A stretch of DNA of 5,685 nucleotides from Candidatus Zipacnadia bacterium (GTDB taxonomy: Bacteria; Armatimonadota; Zipacnadia; Zipacnadales; Zipacnadaceae). Position 1 is the stretch's first letter; each line of letters starts with the position of its first letter. Where the stretch lies: contig JALGTV010000114.1 of assembly GCA_029821215.1 (NCBI GenBank), positions 1 through 5,685 on the forward strand. Direction: 5' to 3'. Positions 5,382-5,685 of the stretch are shown here, piece by piece. Under the pieces are notes generated by a model, which was given only the letters and a program-made list of their open reading frames with translations, searched no databases and was not told the DNA's origin. Position numbers and translations under genes: made by a program.

Positions 5382-5685
5382 TGACATCAAGGCCGGTATA
5401 CAGACTGACGCTCAACCAGTTTTGGGTGCTTATGAGATTACCAAAACCTTTGATGGGTTGGTAGCGCTTGATCGCGTCAGTATCCAGGTTCACCGCGGAG
5501 AGATTCTGGGCATTATCGGCCCTAATGGTGCCGGGAAGACCACGTTGTTCAATGTGATAACTGGCATTTTCCCCCCTACGGGCGGGCAGGTGGAGTTCCA
5601 GGGCCAGGTAATTACCGGCCAGTCGGCTCATCGCATCGCGTCGCTGGGAATCGCCCGTACTTTTCAGAATATCCAGCTCTTTCGC
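5377..5685 (+). CDS. livG: Branched-chain amino acid-type ABC transporter ATP-binding protein LivG (3' partial)
   Basis: The first 103 codons of the cytoplasmic ATPase that powers the importer are present, and the gene runs off the window. After a 17-residue variable head comes AYEITKTFDGLVALDRVSIQV (18-38), the usual first strands with the A-loop aromatic near Phe25. The Walker A is GPNGAGKTT (48-56), and GIARTFQNIQLFR (91-103) contains the Q-loop Gln97. The RTFQNIxLF wording is typical of LivG rather than LivF, and gene order agrees. The frame is open upstream to 5311 without any ATG, GTG or TTG, so ATG 5377 is the first usable start. Its own ribosome site is missing because of the 16-bp duplication just upstream. 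The remaining part should hold the LSGGQ signature and Walker B, with livF expected next. Confidence 0.9.
   Translation, partial: MADIKAGIQTDAQPVLGAYEITKTFDGLVALDRVSIQVHRGEILGIIGPNGAGKTTLFNVITGIFPPTGGQVEFQGQVITGQSAHRIASLGIARTFQNIQLFR

Noticed and set aside
1..5685. CRISPR array, tRNA/rRNA, insertion sequence, phage or toxin-antitoxin genes.
   Set aside because: I found no repeat-spacer pattern, cloverleaf, transposase or inverted terminal repeats; the window is filled by metabolic and transport genes.

Overview
The window reads as one plus-strand gene cluster from a bacterium that is probably anaerobic. It joins 2-oxoacid/aryl-acid CoA metabolism to a branched-chain-amino-acid-type (Liv/HAAT) ABC importer. 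Evidence for a bacterium is the strong AAGGAGG Shine-Dalgarno site, a lipobox-bearing binding protein with a proline-rich tether, and the gene order. An IorB-like end, PaaK, a double-ACT protein and Liv genes in a row is a combination I associate with anaerobic Clostridia-type Firmicutes, Chloroflexi (Dehalococcoidia) and some Desulfobacterota. I cannot place it further from sequence alone.

Layout: (1) 1-107, the last 34 codons of a protein probably ending as IorB (indolepyruvate:ferredoxin oxidoreductase beta), overlapping the next start as ATGA. (2) 104-1355, a phenylacetate-CoA ligase gene (paaK) broken by an apparent deletion of about 50 bp at 334/335, which removes the ATP-binding SSGTTG loop and shifts the frame. 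(3) 1409-1849, a small protein of two ACT domains. (4) 1850-1971, a 122-bp leader with two potential hairpins. (5) 1972-3207, a lipoprotein solute-binding protein (LivK type). (6) 3208-3457, a 250-bp gap with two back-to-back hairpins, a perfect TATAAT and small dyads. (7) 3458-4330 livH and 4364-5356 livM, the two permeases. (8) 5377-5685, the 5' part of livG, the first ATPase, cut by the window end.

How it may work together (inference): an IorAB-type enzyme converts aryl-pyruvates from aromatic amino acids to aryl-acetyl-CoA, PaaK activates free aryl-acetates to the same CoA thioesters, the ACT protein may sense an amino acid, and the Liv importer probably brings in the amino acid or a related acid.

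I see no new kind of system. The most notable signals are two local lesions in otherwise well-conserved genes: the paaK deletion, and a perfect 16-bp tandem duplication at the livM/livG junction. The duplication leaves the livG Shine-Dalgarno in front of a 3-codon dead-end reading frame. Either both are real mutations that would silence or weaken these genes, or both are assembly errors.
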